From NCBI GenBank assembly GCA_035497735.1, contig DATJCX010000040.1:1-64000 (forward strand): a stretch of 64,000 nt of DNA, written 5' to 3'. Position numbers and translations under genes: made by a program. Below the pieces are notes generated by a model. The model had not been told where the DNA came from, ran no database searches, and saw only the letters and a list, made by a program, of their open reading frames with translations. This DNA is from Brumimicrobium sp035497735 (GTDB lineage Bacteria > Bacteroidota > Bacteroidia > Flavobacteriales_D > Crocinitomicaceae). Below, in pieces: positions 9,692 through 19,800 of the stretch (position 1 is its first letter; every line of letters begins with the position of its first letter).

Positions 9692-11971
9692 TTAAAATTT
9701 TAATCCCAAATTAATACTTATTAAATAAGGAAAGCGTTCATAAAGAGTTCGGTAATAGTTTCTATAGAACCCACCCATTACAAAGCGTTCTGCACGGAAA
9801 GAAATATCTATCCATTTGTTTACCTGATAAAGAACATCTAGGTATCCACCAAGACTATGCTCTTCTCCTTTTTCTGAGGCTAAGGAAATTCCTGCGTCCA
9901 ACCTTATATTTTCCACATCATATCTTCCCCCCATACTTAAAACATGCGTTCCTGTGATTAGATTAGCAGCCGACTTAAAAAAATAATCATATTTAAAGAA
10001 AGTCGTCCACTCCCTATTGCCAATTGTTTGCATTACTCCAAATTGTGTGTACTTAGTTGCTTGAATCGTATCAGAAATCAAATAGTCATTATACGTAACT
10101 CCCGTCATCCACTTCAAGTCTTTCCATGAATAGTTCGACTGAAGGTTAATTCCAGCTAAATAGTTATTTCCTTTTTCAACTTCAGAAGAAGGCTTCCTTA
10201 AAGAATATCTTACATGATTAAGCATTACAGAATAAGTGAAATATTCCGTATAATTCCCCGAAGCGTTTAGCCCAAGCGTATTTAGCTTATACAAATAAGC
10301 TGCATTTCCATAAGACTCATCAATTTTATAAGTCGTCCCAATTCTTAAATAACTAGATATCCTATGCCGAGACTCAAAAGCATAACGCCTATTTCCAGGT
10401 TGCATAAAGCCATAAACCGTCGTATTAGTAAAAGGATCTATGCTTCTAAATTGAAGAGAAAAATCAGAACGAAGTACCGAAATCTCTTGTGTATATTTTG
10501 CAAGAAAAGCACTTGATTGATAAGTTGAAAATAAAGATTCAAATACTCCTAGCTCACTTGACGGATCTATCTGCTTATTGGAAGATGTCTTTCCATATAC
10601 AATATCTATTGCACCACCTTTATAAAATTTAGGGACATACCGAAGATCTAACTCAAAAGATGCAGCAGGGTCATACACCGAAGTGTCACCACCTAAAAAA
10701 CGAGTGTTTGTTAAATAATTAAAGCCTATAAAGGCGTGTGTTTCCTCGGATGTTCCCCAACCTGTCTTTAAAGTAGTTAGAAGACCGTTATCTTTCACCT
10801 GCTGAAAGTCAAACTGATTAAATACATTTTGATTATAATCAAGTTGATTAGTAATTTCATTGGTGCTTAACATTATATTATTTAGCGTTAACCCAGAGGA
10901 AATAGAGAGATAAAATTGTTTATATTGAAATTCCGTACCAACTCCCTTAATTGGAGTCGTTTGGGTAGATAATGCTGTTGTTTTCGGATAGGTTAATCCT
11001 ATGTCAACCTTTTGAATACTTTTAATAAACCCCATATTACCGACGCTCTCTTTCCCTAGTGTCAATAAGTCAGTATCTTTTATATTTGAACTATACGACT
11101 CTAACTTGTCTTTATATGCTCCATAAACTGTTAGTAAACTATCATAAGTTTGCTGAACAGATAGTATTTTCTGATAAATTCCCATAATACTATCATATTC
11201 ATTTTTATAATGCTCTAACTGTTTCTGTCGCAAACTCCACTCTTCCTGAAGGCTATCAGAATATGGATTGATTCTAGTTTCTTTAGAATAATCTAAAGAT
11301 TTATCTCCAACAGTATCCGCTAAAACCATCAGACTATCTCTCACTTGCTGTTTTTTGACTTCTACTAAACGTTGGGTTTCCCTTCCTATCCTTTGCTTTA
11401 ACATATTCAAGTAAACCTCTGAATAGCCTTGCACACCAGATAAATTTGATTTAGATTTTTCTAATTTAGATTCAAAACCTTTAACTTTTGACAACTGTTC
11501 TTCTATCTTTTCTTTTTGGCTATCTAAAAAACGTTCTTTATCAAAACTTATTCTGAAATAATTGTTGGCGCCCAAGGGATGTTTCAAAGTTGAGTAATTA
11601 TAACTTACCTGAACAGGCAATCCCAATAAACCTGTCTGCATATCGCCTGAAGTGACAAATATTGAAGAAATCCCTCTTGTAGTATCAGTAAAAACGGTAT
11701 TTAATCCATAAGAATACCCTACCTCTACTCTTCCTGTAGTTTTTTTAACATCTTCCTTTATCTTTGCCCAAGTTTTAGCAACAAAAGATTCAGGGCTTGC
11801 ATCAGACAATGAAACTTCCAACGAATTTAAATTATTAACCCCTATCAATTGTTTATATACCTTATTATAATCAAAACTCTTTATACCCTTTTCATTAGTA
11901 TCAATGCTTTGCCCATACAAAACGACATGCCCAAGAAACATAAATGACAGTATCACCACAAACCTTAGCAT
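9692..11971 (-). CDS. outer-membrane beta-barrel protein with internal coiled coil, 759 aa
   Basis: A signal peptide (MLRFVVILSFMFLGHVVLYGQ) is followed by a periplasmic region. Residues about 145-300 are rich in Lys, Glu, Gln, Leu and Ser with heptad-like spacing and read as a coiled coil. From about residue 310 to the end there are alternating amphipathic strands ending in SINLGLKF; a C-terminal aromatic residue after a strand is typical of outer-membrane barrels. It is the first gene of the minus-strand operon that continues to base 1 (the next gene starts 5 nt downstream). A long coiled coil inserted before a barrel is unusual and could reach through the periplasm or form a plug. I infer that it anchors or exports the secreted proteins encoded behind it; no family name is recognised. 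Confidence 0.8.
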   Translation of the reverse strand: MLRFVVILSFMFLGHVVLYGQSIDTNEKGIKSFDYNKVYKQLIGVNNLNSLEVSLSDASPESFVAKTWAKIKEDVKKTTGRVEVGYSYGLNTVFTDTTRGISSIFVTSGDMQTGLLGLPVQVSYNYSTLKHPLGANNYFRISFDKERFLDSQKEKIEEQLSKVKGFESKLEKSKSNLSGVQGYSEVYLNMLKQRIGRETQRLVEVKKQQVRDSLMVLADTVGDKSLDYSKETRINPYSDSLQEEWSLRQKQLEHYKNEYDSIMGIYQKILSVQQTYDSLLTVYGAYKDKLESYSSNIKDTDLLTLGKESVGNMGFIKSIQKVDIGLTYPKTTALSTQTTPIKGVGTEFQYKQFYLSISSGLTLNNIMLSTNEITNQLDYNQNVFNQFDFQQVKDNGLLTTLKTGWGTSEETHAFIGFNYLTNTRFLGGDTSVYDPAASFELDLRYVPKFYKGGAIDIVYGKTSSNKQIDPSSELGVFESLFSTYQSSAFLAKYTQEISVLRSDFSLQFRSIDPFTNTTVYGFMQPGNRRYAFESRHRISSYLRIGTTYKIDESYGNAAYLYKLNTLGLNASGNYTEYFTYSVMLNHVRYSLRKPSSEVEKGNNYLAGINLQSNYSWKDLKWMTGVTYNDYLISDTIQATKYTQFGVMQTIGNREWTTFFKYDYFFKSAANLITGTHVLSMGGRYDVENIRLDAGISLASEKGEEHSLGGYLDVLYQVNKWIDISFRAERFVMGGFYRNYYRTLYERFPYLISINLGLKF

Positions 11972-12381
11972 TCTTAAAAAGTCTTTAATATATTAGCGTT
12001 TTCAATAAGCATTTTCTACAAAGTAAACAATTGTTTTTGAATATTTATCGATATTTTTTAACATTTTTTTAAAACTTAGCATCTAATGTTGAAGGATTAT
12101 CACTCAAAACTCGCACTACTACAAAGTCTCCGTTGTCCAAAACATGTAAATCGCCTTTTTACCAAACTTTCTAATTAGCTATTGACTAAACTAGATTTGT
12201 TGAAATTTTGGCTGAATTTAATTAACCCGAATTCGATTACAAGGTTGAGATTCACATTTCAATAAGTAAGATACAAAGATTTTTCAGGAAGAAATAGTGG
12301 GCTATTTTGATTGAAAAACCCAAAGTAGATAGTCATTTATTAGAATAAATGATAAAAAAAACACTTTTTCACAAATAACTC

Positions 12382-12424
12382 TAACAACTAGTGATACAAA
12401 TCCAAGCAAAAACTGGAATTCAGG
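12382..12424. repeat. degenerate 43-nt direct repeat, copy A
   Basis: It aligns without gaps to 12685-12727 at 31 of 43 positions by eye; the shared core is AATCCAAG and the shared end is CAGG. The copies lie 303 nt apart in the non-coding gap. Confidence 0.4.
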
Positions 12425-12684
12425 ACATTAGCAACAATTAAAGAAACATCTTTATTGGAATGGCCTTGTTATTACAAGTTCTTGCTACCACCTATTAATC
12501 CACTTCAAAAGTAGTTGGGGTTCGACTTTCCTAAATGCTGCTCAAGGACTCAACTTAATCCCCAGCAATTAATCATAATCTGGAAAAACAAAAGAAAACT
12601 AACACTCCTTTCTTGCACCAAATTCTGAAAAGTATTAAATTAGCATCTAAGTTTAAAAGGCAGGAGAATCTTTAAAATAAAGAG

Positions 12685-12727
12685 TAAGAACCAGCGACAT
12701 GAATCCAAGAGAAGAATCGAACTCAGG
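12685..12727. repeat. degenerate 43-nt direct repeat, copy B
   Basis: This is the second copy of the repeat at 12382-12424, ending 30 nt before the ankyrin start codon. The segment GAATCGAACTCAGG superficially resembles the complement of a tRNA T-arm, but no cloverleaf can be built. Confidence 0.4.
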
Positions 12728-12744
12728 TTAAATAATTAAGCCTA

Positions 12745-12752
12745 TAAATTCG
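12745..12752 (+). promoter_or_regulatory. candidate -7 box (TAAATTCG) for ankyrin gene
   Basis: It matches the Bacteroidota TAnnTTyG form of the -7 element and ends 5 nt before the ATG at 12758, so the transcript would start at or next to the start codon. No clear TTG -33 element was seen, hence low confidence. Confidence 0.35.
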
Positions 12753-12757
12753 TTTAA

Positions 12758-13288
12758 ATGATAAGTAAACTATTTAAAACATTCAACAAAAAGAAAAAGA
12801 TACTGGCATTACCTGAAGCGGAACAACTTCGTCTTAGGGAGCTTATAATGCGCTGTGACTTAGACTTAATCACTAATGAATTCACGACAGATAATGTAGA
12901 TATTCTACTTGAAGAGCTTACGCCTTTCCAATGGGCAATCTACGAAAATTGTGAGGTTTTAATCAACCATTTCATAAAACTGGGTGCTGATATAAATAGG
13001 CCTTATTTAGATGGAAATTCTGCTTTAATTATTGTCTGTGGACAAGGTAGTGTTGAACTTGCGGAAATACTTCTTAAAAATCAGGCGTCTTTATCCTACA
13101 TCAATGAAAATAAAACATCAGCAATATGGTATGCTACAACAGATGTTAATCCAAAATTGGTGAGATTGTTGTTAGAATATGGTGCTGATCCTTTCACAGA
13201 TACAGGAAACGGGAAGTCTTCTTACGAAATTGCAAAAATAATGCATCTAGAGGAAATTGTTGCGATAATGGAGGAGTTCCGAAAATAA
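12758..13288 (+). CDS. ankyrin-repeat protein, 176 aa
   Basis: After a basic N-terminus (MISKLFKTFNKKKK) without a signal peptide, residues about 50-176 form three to four ankyrin repeats. Diagnostic pieces are TPFQWAIYENCEVLINHFIKLGADI, SALIIVCGQGSVELAEILL and TSAIWYATTDVNPKLVRLLLEYGAD; the repeated LLLxxGAD ends are the helix-turn signature. It is probably a cytoplasmic protein-binding protein. It opens a short plus-strand run of accessory genes after the long gap but is 166 nt from the next gene, so co-transcription is uncertain. No enzymatic motif is present. Confidence 0.85.
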   Translation: MISKLFKTFNKKKKILALPEAEQLRLRELIMRCDLDLITNEFTTDNVDILLEELTPFQWAIYENCEVLINHFIKLGADINRPYLDGNSALIIVCGQGSVELAEILLKNQASLSYINENKTSAIWYATTDVNPKLVRLLLEYGADPFTDTGNGKSSYEIAKIMHLEEIVAIMEEFRK

Positions 13289-13454
13289 AGGAGAGTCTTA
13301 AAACAGCTTATCTCCTCATTTTTCGATGAAAACGGAATGAAAAAAACCTATTTCAACCTTAGATTACTTCGTTTTTCATTAGTTTTGACTATATCTAATA
13401 AATCAGAAGAGAAATTCTTTATAAAAACGCAATAGTAGCACAAAAATAAATAGA

Positions 13455-14414
13455 ATGAGAAAATTGTTAAGTTTGATAATAGTGCTGGTATTGAGCGCTC
13501 CTTTATTTAGTCAAGATGATAAAACAAAAGTTGCATTTGCGGCCTACTGGGAAGTTGGCGACACTTACGATTTTAAAGTTTCAAAATTACAACAACAATG
13601 GAAGGGTGATAAAAAAGAAAGAGGCGAAAACCAGGAGTATTTTGCAACTTTTACTGTCCTTGAAGAAACTGAATCCTACTACACCATCAGTTGGAGTTAT
13701 AAAAATGATTTAGATAGACTGTTCGCTGTTCCGGATGGAACAATGGACGAGTTTTCGGATTATTCCATGGTGGAGATAATATATAGAACTTCAGAAGTGG
13801 GAGATTTTTTGGAAGTATTAAATTGGGAGGAAATCGGAAAAAATATGAGGCTGTTTTTTGATCAAATAATTGAAGTAGCAGGTAAAGAGAATGAAGATTT
13901 TAAATCAAAACTGCACAAAACAACAGAACCCTTTAAGGAAATCTGGAGTTCAAAGGAAGGCATTGAAAGCATAATAATGAAGGAAATACAATATTTCCAC
14001 TTTTTGATGGGAGTAGAATTTGATATAACTAAACCGATTGTTTATAAAGATGAACTTCCGAATATGTTTGGTGGAAAACCTATAAAAGCAAATGCGAAGT
14101 TAACTTTTGAAGAAGTGGACTTTGAGAATGATTTTTGTGTTGTAAAACACGAAATGGACATCGACCCAAAAGGCGCAAAGGAGATTGTTCAACAGGTTTT
14201 AAGTAATCTAAACATGGAGAGTAAAGAAATTAAGAAAGCTTTAAAAAAATCCGTTTTTGAAGTAAAAGATAGAAACACTTTTGAGTATTATTTCTATCCG
14301 TGTATTCCACATAGAATTGAGACAGAAAGAGAATCCAAATTTGACATAAACGGAGAGAAAATTAAACGAATCGATAAAATTATCATTGAATTAATTTACG
14401 AAGATGAAAAATAG
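13455..14414 (+). CDS. secreted protein of unknown function, 319 aa
   Basis: The N-terminal signal peptide is clear (MRKLLSLIIVLVLSAPLFSQ). The mature part is hydrophilic and charged, with many Lys and Glu residues, no cysteine cluster, no further membrane helix and no recognised catalytic motif. The C-terminus (HRIETERESKFDINGEKIKRIDKIIIELIYE) suggests a beta-rich periplasmic or secreted domain, similar in feel to other Bacteroidota DUF-type secreted proteins. Its last 11 nt overlap the start of the AlkD-like gene, so the two are translationally coupled. I do not recognise the family. Confidence 0.75.
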   Translation: MRKLLSLIIVLVLSAPLFSQDDKTKVAFAAYWEVGDTYDFKVSKLQQQWKGDKKERGENQEYFATFTVLEETESYYTISWSYKNDLDRLFAVPDGTMDEFSDYSMVEIIYRTSEVGDFLEVLNWEEIGKNMRLFFDQIIEVAGKENEDFKSKLHKTTEPFKEIWSSKEGIESIIMKEIQYFHFLMGVEFDITKPIVYKDELPNMFGGKPIKANAKLTFEEVDFENDFCVVKHEMDIDPKGAKEIVQQVLSNLNMESKEIKKALKKSVFEVKDRNTFEYYFYPCIPHRIETERESKFDINGEKIKRIDKIIIELIYEDEK

Positions 14415-15126
14415 TTTGGCAGATTTAGAACAAATAATCTCCGAACTACATCGCTTAGCCAATAAAGAGAAAGTCGATTTTAAAGAACAGAAATTTGGGA
14501 TAACTTCAAATAATTCATTAGGAATTTACCACGCCGATTTACAAGAAATTGCCAAGCAGATTGGCAAAAACAATGCGTTAGCAATACAACTATTTGATAG
14601 TGGAATATACGAAGCAAGAATTTTATGCAGTAAAATTTTCCAACCTAAAGATTTAACCGAAGAACTTTTAGAAAAATGGGTGGTCACCTTTGAAAATTGG
14701 GAAATCTGTGACTCCTTCTGCATGGCACTTTTTGCTAAAAGTAAGTTTGCAGTCTCTAAAGCATTAGAGTGGACTAGCAGAAAGAATGAATTTGAAAAAA
14801 GAGCTGGTTTCACCATTATTGCATCGTATTGCTTGGCAGACAAACAGGCAGAAAATGACGTTTACGAACAATTTTTTCCGATTATAGAAAGAGAAGCAAC
14901 AGATGACCGAATTTACGTAAAAAAGGCTGTTAACTGGGCTTTAAGGAACATTGGGAAACGAAATATAGATTTAAACGAGAAGGCCATTCTTTCGGCAAAT
15001 AGAATTTTAGAAATAGATAGTAAATCTGCAAAATGGATTGCTAAAGATGCCCTAAGAGAACTGGAAAGTGATACGATAAAAATGCTTGATTACCCAAGGG
15101 CAACATACAGACCGCCAAAGAACTAA
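14404..15126 (+). CDS. DNA alkylation-repeat (AlkD-like) protein, 240 aa
   Basis: The product is an all-helical HEAT-like repeat protein of the length usual for AlkD-type DNA glycosylases. Residues about 93-105 read VTFENWEICDSFC; the W-x3-D spacing matches the tryptophan and catalytic aspartate of AlkD that act in excision of alkylated purines. Other family-typical pieces are GIYEARILCSKIF, KRAGFTIIASYCLAD and KKAVNWALRNIGKRN. There is no signal peptide, so it is cytoplasmic. The ATG lies inside the end of the upstream secreted-protein gene (11-nt overlap). Base-excision repair is the likely role; whether it is active or a DNA-binding relative is inference. Confidence 0.85.
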   Translation: MKNSLADLEQIISELHRLANKEKVDFKEQKFGITSNNSLGIYHADLQEIAKQIGKNNALAIQLFDSGIYEARILCSKIFQPKDLTEELLEKWVVTFENWEICDSFCMALFAKSKFAVSKALEWTSRKNEFEKRAGFTIIASYCLADKQAENDVYEQFFPIIEREATDDRIYVKKAVNWALRNIGKRNIDLNEKAILSANRILEIDSKSAKWIAKDALRELESDTIKMLDYPRATYRPPKN

Positions 15127-15254
15127 CCTCTTAAAGACAACACGATAAGATTGACACTAGATTGTTTTAAATAACTATTTCTGAGAAAGAATAGCACAAC
15201 ATTTAAACACAACCAATTCATTTTAAAATACGTCTTTATACTAAATTAAAAGCT

Positions 15255-15638
15255 ATGAAAGCACTTCAAATAATTTCGCTATTTCTTTTAATAGGGATTT
15301 CCTTTTCTTGTGATAAAGAAACAACTCAAGCCCAGGACGCAAAAGCCTTAGAAAAGATTTTTGCAGAAATTGAAACAATGGCAAAAAGTAAAGCCTGCAA
15401 TGATTCTTCACAGTGGATGTATACAAATTACGGCGCCAAAGCTTGTGGCGGACCAGTAGGATACATAGCATTTCCAACTAACATAGACACCGAACTCTTT
15501 CTGAAAAAAGTAAACCAACATAGAACTGCACAAAGCGCTTACAATGAAAAATGGGGAATCATGAGCGATTGTTCTATTCCGCAAGAACCAAATGGCGTAG
15601 TTTGCGAAGATGGAAAAGCTGTATTGATATACGAATAG
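15255..15638 (+). CDS. small lipoprotein, 127 aa
   Basis: The N-terminus is a lipoprotein signal peptide with a lipobox ending in cysteine (LIGISFSC at residues about 16-23). The mature part contains four more cysteines and the conserved-looking stretch WMYTNYGAKACGGPVGYIAF, followed by KWGIMSDCSI and GVVCEDGKA. The cysteines are spaced to allow two disulphides. I recognise the pattern as a common Flavobacteriales lipoprotein of unknown function. It stands alone, 128 nt after the AlkD-like gene, and converges on the efflux operon. Confidence 0.8.
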   Translation: MKALQIISLFLLIGISFSCDKETTQAQDAKALEKIFAEIETMAKSKACNDSSQWMYTNYGAKACGGPVGYIAFPTNIDTELFLKKVNQHRTAQSAYNEKWGIMSDCSIPQEPNGVVCEDGKAVLIYE

Positions 15639-15660
15639 ATGAAAATAAAATCGTTGGACA

Positions 15661-15692
15661 TGTTTAATTGGTTATAACATACGAATTAAACA
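15661..15692. terminator. hairpin between convergent genes
   Basis: A 9-bp perfect inverted repeat (TGTTTAATT at 15661-15669 and AATTAAACA at 15684-15692) lies between convergent genes ending at 15638 and 15724. There is no T tract, so termination is only possible. Confidence 0.4.
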
Positions 15693-15723
15693 GGCAACAA
15701 TTAATAAACTTCCCAAAACCCGC

Positions 15724-16884
15724 TTAATCTACCCCTCCGTCATCAACTTGCAACAAGAAATATCCGCCCTTCGTTAAAAACTTCCCTTCCTTAGGTAATT
15801 GGGTCTTAAAACTTGTAAATCCGTTATAGTTGGCCTCCATCTGAACTTCAATTACATGCAGTTCATAACCCTCTCCGTCTTCACTATCCAACATTAAGAC
15901 ATACTCTTTTCCTTCCAGATCCACGACTGCATCTTCGGGAAGAGAAAATTGCTTTGAAGTTCCTGTAACAATATCCGCTTCAATAAACATTCCTGTTGCA
16001 AAGTTGATTTCATCACGATCTTCAATATGACCGTGAATCATAGCCGTCCTATTTTTCACATCTATCGTTGTTCCAACCAAGTGCACATCACCTTTAAACA
16101 GTTTTGATGAAGCTTCAGGAATCTTAAAGAGAATATCTTGACCCTTCTTAATGTCGAGTAAATCCTTCTCAAAAACCTTTAATTCCAAATGAAGATGCTC
16201 CGTGTTTATAATTTCCATAATCTTATCAGCAGGAGAAACATAAGATCCTGTGTTCACATAAACATGCGTGATATAGCCATCGATCGGACTGTTAATGCTT
16301 ACTTGTGACACCATATTTCCTTCCAAAACGGATGTTGGATTGATATTCAACAACTGTAAACTTTTCTTCAGTCCATTCGCTCGTGCCTTAGCTGTGTTGT
16401 ATTCGCTTTCTGCTTTTAAGAAGTTTTTCTGAGAGGAAATATTCTCTTCATACATCGTTTTATATCTTTCGTATTCAGATTTTAAAAAACGTAGTTGTTC
16501 CGAAGTTTCCAAATAGTTCTGTTGCATGTTGATAAAGTCAGGGTTTTCGATGGTCAACAAATGCTGCCCTTTCTTTACTTTATCTCCAACTAATAAAGGC
16601 GAATTTTTAATAAACCCTCCTGAAAAAGCACTGATTACTGCTTTGCTACTTGGTGGCACATCAATAATTCCATTGGTATGCACTTTTTGAGCAAATTCAT
16701 GCTCTTCCAAACTACCAAACTCCATTTTAGTATGATTGAATTGTGCCTTAGAAAGATAAATTATCTCATTTTCTACTTCCAATAAAGGAACTTGATTGGA
16801 ACTATCACTTTCTGAGGTCTTGTCACTATTACAGCCCACTAAAATAAGTAGGCTGAATAATAAGATTGATGCTATATATTTCAT
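15724..16884 (-). CDS. RND efflux periplasmic adaptor (CzcB/CusB-like) lipoprotein, 386 aa
   Basis: This is the membrane-fusion subunit that links the inner-membrane RND pump to the outer-membrane channel. The N-terminus is a lipoprotein signal (LLFSLLILVGCNSD). A biotinyl-lipoyl-like half motif follows (FSGGFIKNSPLLVGDKVKKG at residues about 88-107), then an alpha-helical hairpin (residues about 115-180) and the second lipoyl half (INSPIDGYITHVYVNTGSYV). The C-terminal beta-barrel region contains HGHIEDRDEINFATGMFIEA. Length and domain order match the CzcB/CusB family. It starts 11 nt after the RND gene in the same direction, so they form one operon. Confidence 0.9.
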   Translation of the reverse strand: MKYIASILLFSLLILVGCNSDKTSESDSSNQVPLLEVENEIIYLSKAQFNHTKMEFGSLEEHEFAQKVHTNGIIDVPPSSKAVISAFSGGFIKNSPLLVGDKVKKGQHLLTIENPDFINMQQNYLETSEQLRFLKSEYERYKTMYEENISSQKNFLKAESEYNTAKARANGLKKSLQLLNINPTSVLEGNMVSQVSINSPIDGYITHVYVNTGSYVSPADKIMEIINTEHLHLELKVFEKDLLDIKKGQDILFKIPEASSKLFKGDVHLVGTTIDVKNRTAMIHGHIEDRDEINFATGMFIEADIVTGTSKQFSLPEDAVVDLEGKEYVLMLDSEDGEGYELHVIEVQMEANYNGFTSFKTQLPKEGKFLTKGGYFLLQVDDGGVD

Positions 16885-16895
16885 GTTAATCGTTT

Positions 16896-19800
16896 TTAAA
16901 ATATTAAATAATTGATGGAAATAACGGTTTGATTATATCTATTGAGGTTTTCAAGGTATTCCAACTCAATCTGGTATACATTCTCGAGACTTTGTATATA
17001 CTGGAAAAAATCAATCTCCCCGTTTTTGTAACTCCCATCTGCTGTTTTCAAAATTTCTTCTGCCAAGTTTTTCCCTTCTGCCTCATAATATTGTAAAGCT
17101 TCTTCATATTTAGAAAGTTCGCTCATCAGTTCTGTTTGCTTTATGGCATATTGTTGCTTGGCATCTTCCGCTTGTTGCTCATTGATTTCCAAGGCAATTT
17201 TAGAAGCCTTTATCTTCGAAGCGTTTCCTCCAAAAAACAAAGGGATTTTAAGTCCAACTTGATATTTGTACATGTTAGAATTCATTCCTGAATTACGTCC
17301 AAAAGCATATAAAAGACTTATATCTGGTAGTAATTGCTGTTTTTCTAAACTTCGTTTAGCTTGAAAGAAGTCAGATTTTTCTTGAAAGTACTCAGCAGTT
17401 GGATTGGTCGTTAAATCATTCATCTTTAGCGGAATTTTATCTAAAGTAGCTCGGTCTAACTTTAGGCTATCCTTTGTTTGCAAAATGGCTGTTAATTTAG
17501 CGATAGCTATTTCCACATCTTCTCTGCTTTGACGATAGCTAGTTTCCATTTGTCGCTGTTTGGCACGGGCTGTTATTTTTTCTAAATAATTCGTTTCCCC
17601 TAGTTCAAACCTTCGTTGAGCTGAATGGGCGAAGTTTTTATAAAGACTGTCTAAGCTTCGATAAATCTCTGCCCTATTTTCTTCATATTGGAATTGATAA
17701 TAAGCCGCAGCTACCATTCCTTTTGTTTTTCTGATTTGCAATTCGTGCTGATGACTTAGGACACGAGATTGGTACTGATTTACCTTTCTTTCTGCAAAAT
17801 AAACGGTTGGAAAAAGTAAATCCTGCTGTACACCAAAAACATTAAGCGGTAGATTATTTGGCGCAATATTATTCTGGTCGAATTCATAAAAAACTTCCGT
17901 CTTATCGATGCTAAAAGCACTTCCAACCAACGCTTTTGACTCCTCCTTTTGCAAGGAAGAAACCCTTAAACCAAGATTGTTTTCTATAGCTATTTGCTGT
18001 AATTGTTCCAATGTTTGTGAATTATTTTGTGTAAAACCTGTAAAACCAATCAACAAGAGAATAGCGGTCGTTGGTAAAGCTTTTTTTAGTTTATCCTGCT
18101 TTTTCTTCGTGTTATCTTCACCAAACATCGAGTACAGTACAGGTAAAACAACTAAAGTTAGCACAAAAGCGGTTATCATTCCCCCGATTACAACTGTCGC
18201 CAAAGGACGTTGCACTTCTGCTCCGGCACTTGAAGAAATCGCCATGGGCAAAAATCCTAAAGCTGTAGAAGAAGCCGTGAGCAATACTGCTCTTAATCGG
18301 TCTTTCGAACCTTGAATTATTATTTCATGTTTGTCCATCTTTCCTTCTTTTTTAAGTTCTTTAAAATGTTCTATCAAGATAATTCCATTCAACACTGCGA
18401 CACCGAAAAGGGCAATAAATCCAACTCCAGCTGAAATACTAAAAGGCATATCGCGCACCCAAAGTAAGAGCACGCCTCCAACAGCAGCTAGGGGAATGGC
18501 AGAATATATCATCAATGCCTCCTTCACAGATTTAAAAGCAAAATACAACATCATGAAAATCAGCAACAAGGCCACAGGAACTGCAACAAACAATCGCTGT
18601 TTTGCACTTTGAAGATTTTGGAATTGTCCGCCATAAGCAATGGTATAACCTACAGGAAGTTTTATATTCTCATTGATCAAACTTTGTACATCGTCCACCA
18701 CACTTTGTAAGTCTCGATTACGGACGTTGATACCTACAACAATTCTACGTTTGGTGTCGTCCCTAGAAATCTGTGCAGCTCCCTTGGAATAGGTTATTTC
18801 AGCCAATTCACGCAAGGGAATCTTCTCCCCAGAAGGAGCATCCACATATAGATTTTGCAAATGAGCAATGTCGTTTCTTTGACTTTCTTCGAGTCTCATC
18901 ACTATATCGAATCGCTTTTCACCTTCAAAAACACTTCCAGCCGACTTTCCTACAAAACCCATCGAAATCATGTCGTTCAACTCTTCGATATTCAAGCCAT
19001 AACGCGCGATTTTTGACCTATCGTATTTAACAACCATTTCCGGCAGACCAGCAACTTTCTCAACGATAATGTCATCTGCTCCGTCAACTCCTTCAATGAG
19101 ACTTTTAATTTCATGTGCCTTTCTGTCTAGTATTTCCAAGTCTTCCCCAAAAATCTTGATGGCAATATCTGCACGAACTCCGGTAATCAATTCGTTAAAG
19201 CGCATTTCAATCGGCTGACTGAATTCGATTTCCATTCCGGGAATAACAGCTAAAGCTTCTTCAAATTTATCGGCTAATTCGTTCTTTGTTTTGGCAGAAA
19301 CCCATTCTTTTATAGGCTTTAGTGTAATTATTACGTCTGTTTCTTCCATCGACATCGGGTCTGTGGGAACTTCGGCAGCACCAATTCGTGTGACAACTTG
19401 GTCAACCTCAGGAAAACTATCTAATAAAATCCGTTCTATTTTGGTCGTTATTTCAATGGTATTACTGAGTGAAGTTCCTGTTTTTAAAACTGGTTGAATC
19501 ACAAAATCACCTTCATCCAAATTAGGAACAAACTCACTTCCCATTCTTGAGAATACAAAACCTGTGAGTACCAAAGCCAACACCGCAATTCCAATCACGA
19601 CTTTTTTAGCACTCAAAGCCCAACGAATAATCGGGTCGTAAAGTCGATTGAGGAAATTCATGATTCGAAGAGAGATGTTTTTTGGGGACACTTCCTTTGG
19701 TTTTAAAAACAAGGCTGCTGCTACAGGCACATAGGTAAAACACAACAACATTGTACCGAGCATCGCAAAACTAAAAGTGAGTGCCATAGGACGGAACATT

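Larger units (their letters stand above)
11972..12757. other. non-coding gap of about 785 bp between divergent operons
   Basis: No convincing reading frame is present on either strand. The left end should hold the promoter of the minus-strand barrel operon; a near-consensus -7 box TTACTTTG lies at 12019-12026 on the minus strand. The right end holds a candidate -7 box for the ankyrin gene. Inside there is a degenerate direct repeat (12382-12424 and 12685-12727). The remainder is AT-rich and shows nothing I can name; it may be a decayed gene or insertion. Confidence 0.6.

Noticed and set aside
1..11971. Polymorphic toxin (RHS toxin with immunity gene)
   Set aside because: No toxin domain, RHS core or immunity gene is visible in the window; the relevant end of the last gene is missing.
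12685..12735. tRNA-like remnant (GAATCGAACTCAGG)
   Set aside because: The T-arm resemblance is short; no acceptor, D or anticodon arms can be folded.
17908..18315. 135-codon plus-strand frame
   Set aside because: It is antisense to the RND-TolC fusion junction; no domain and no promoter.
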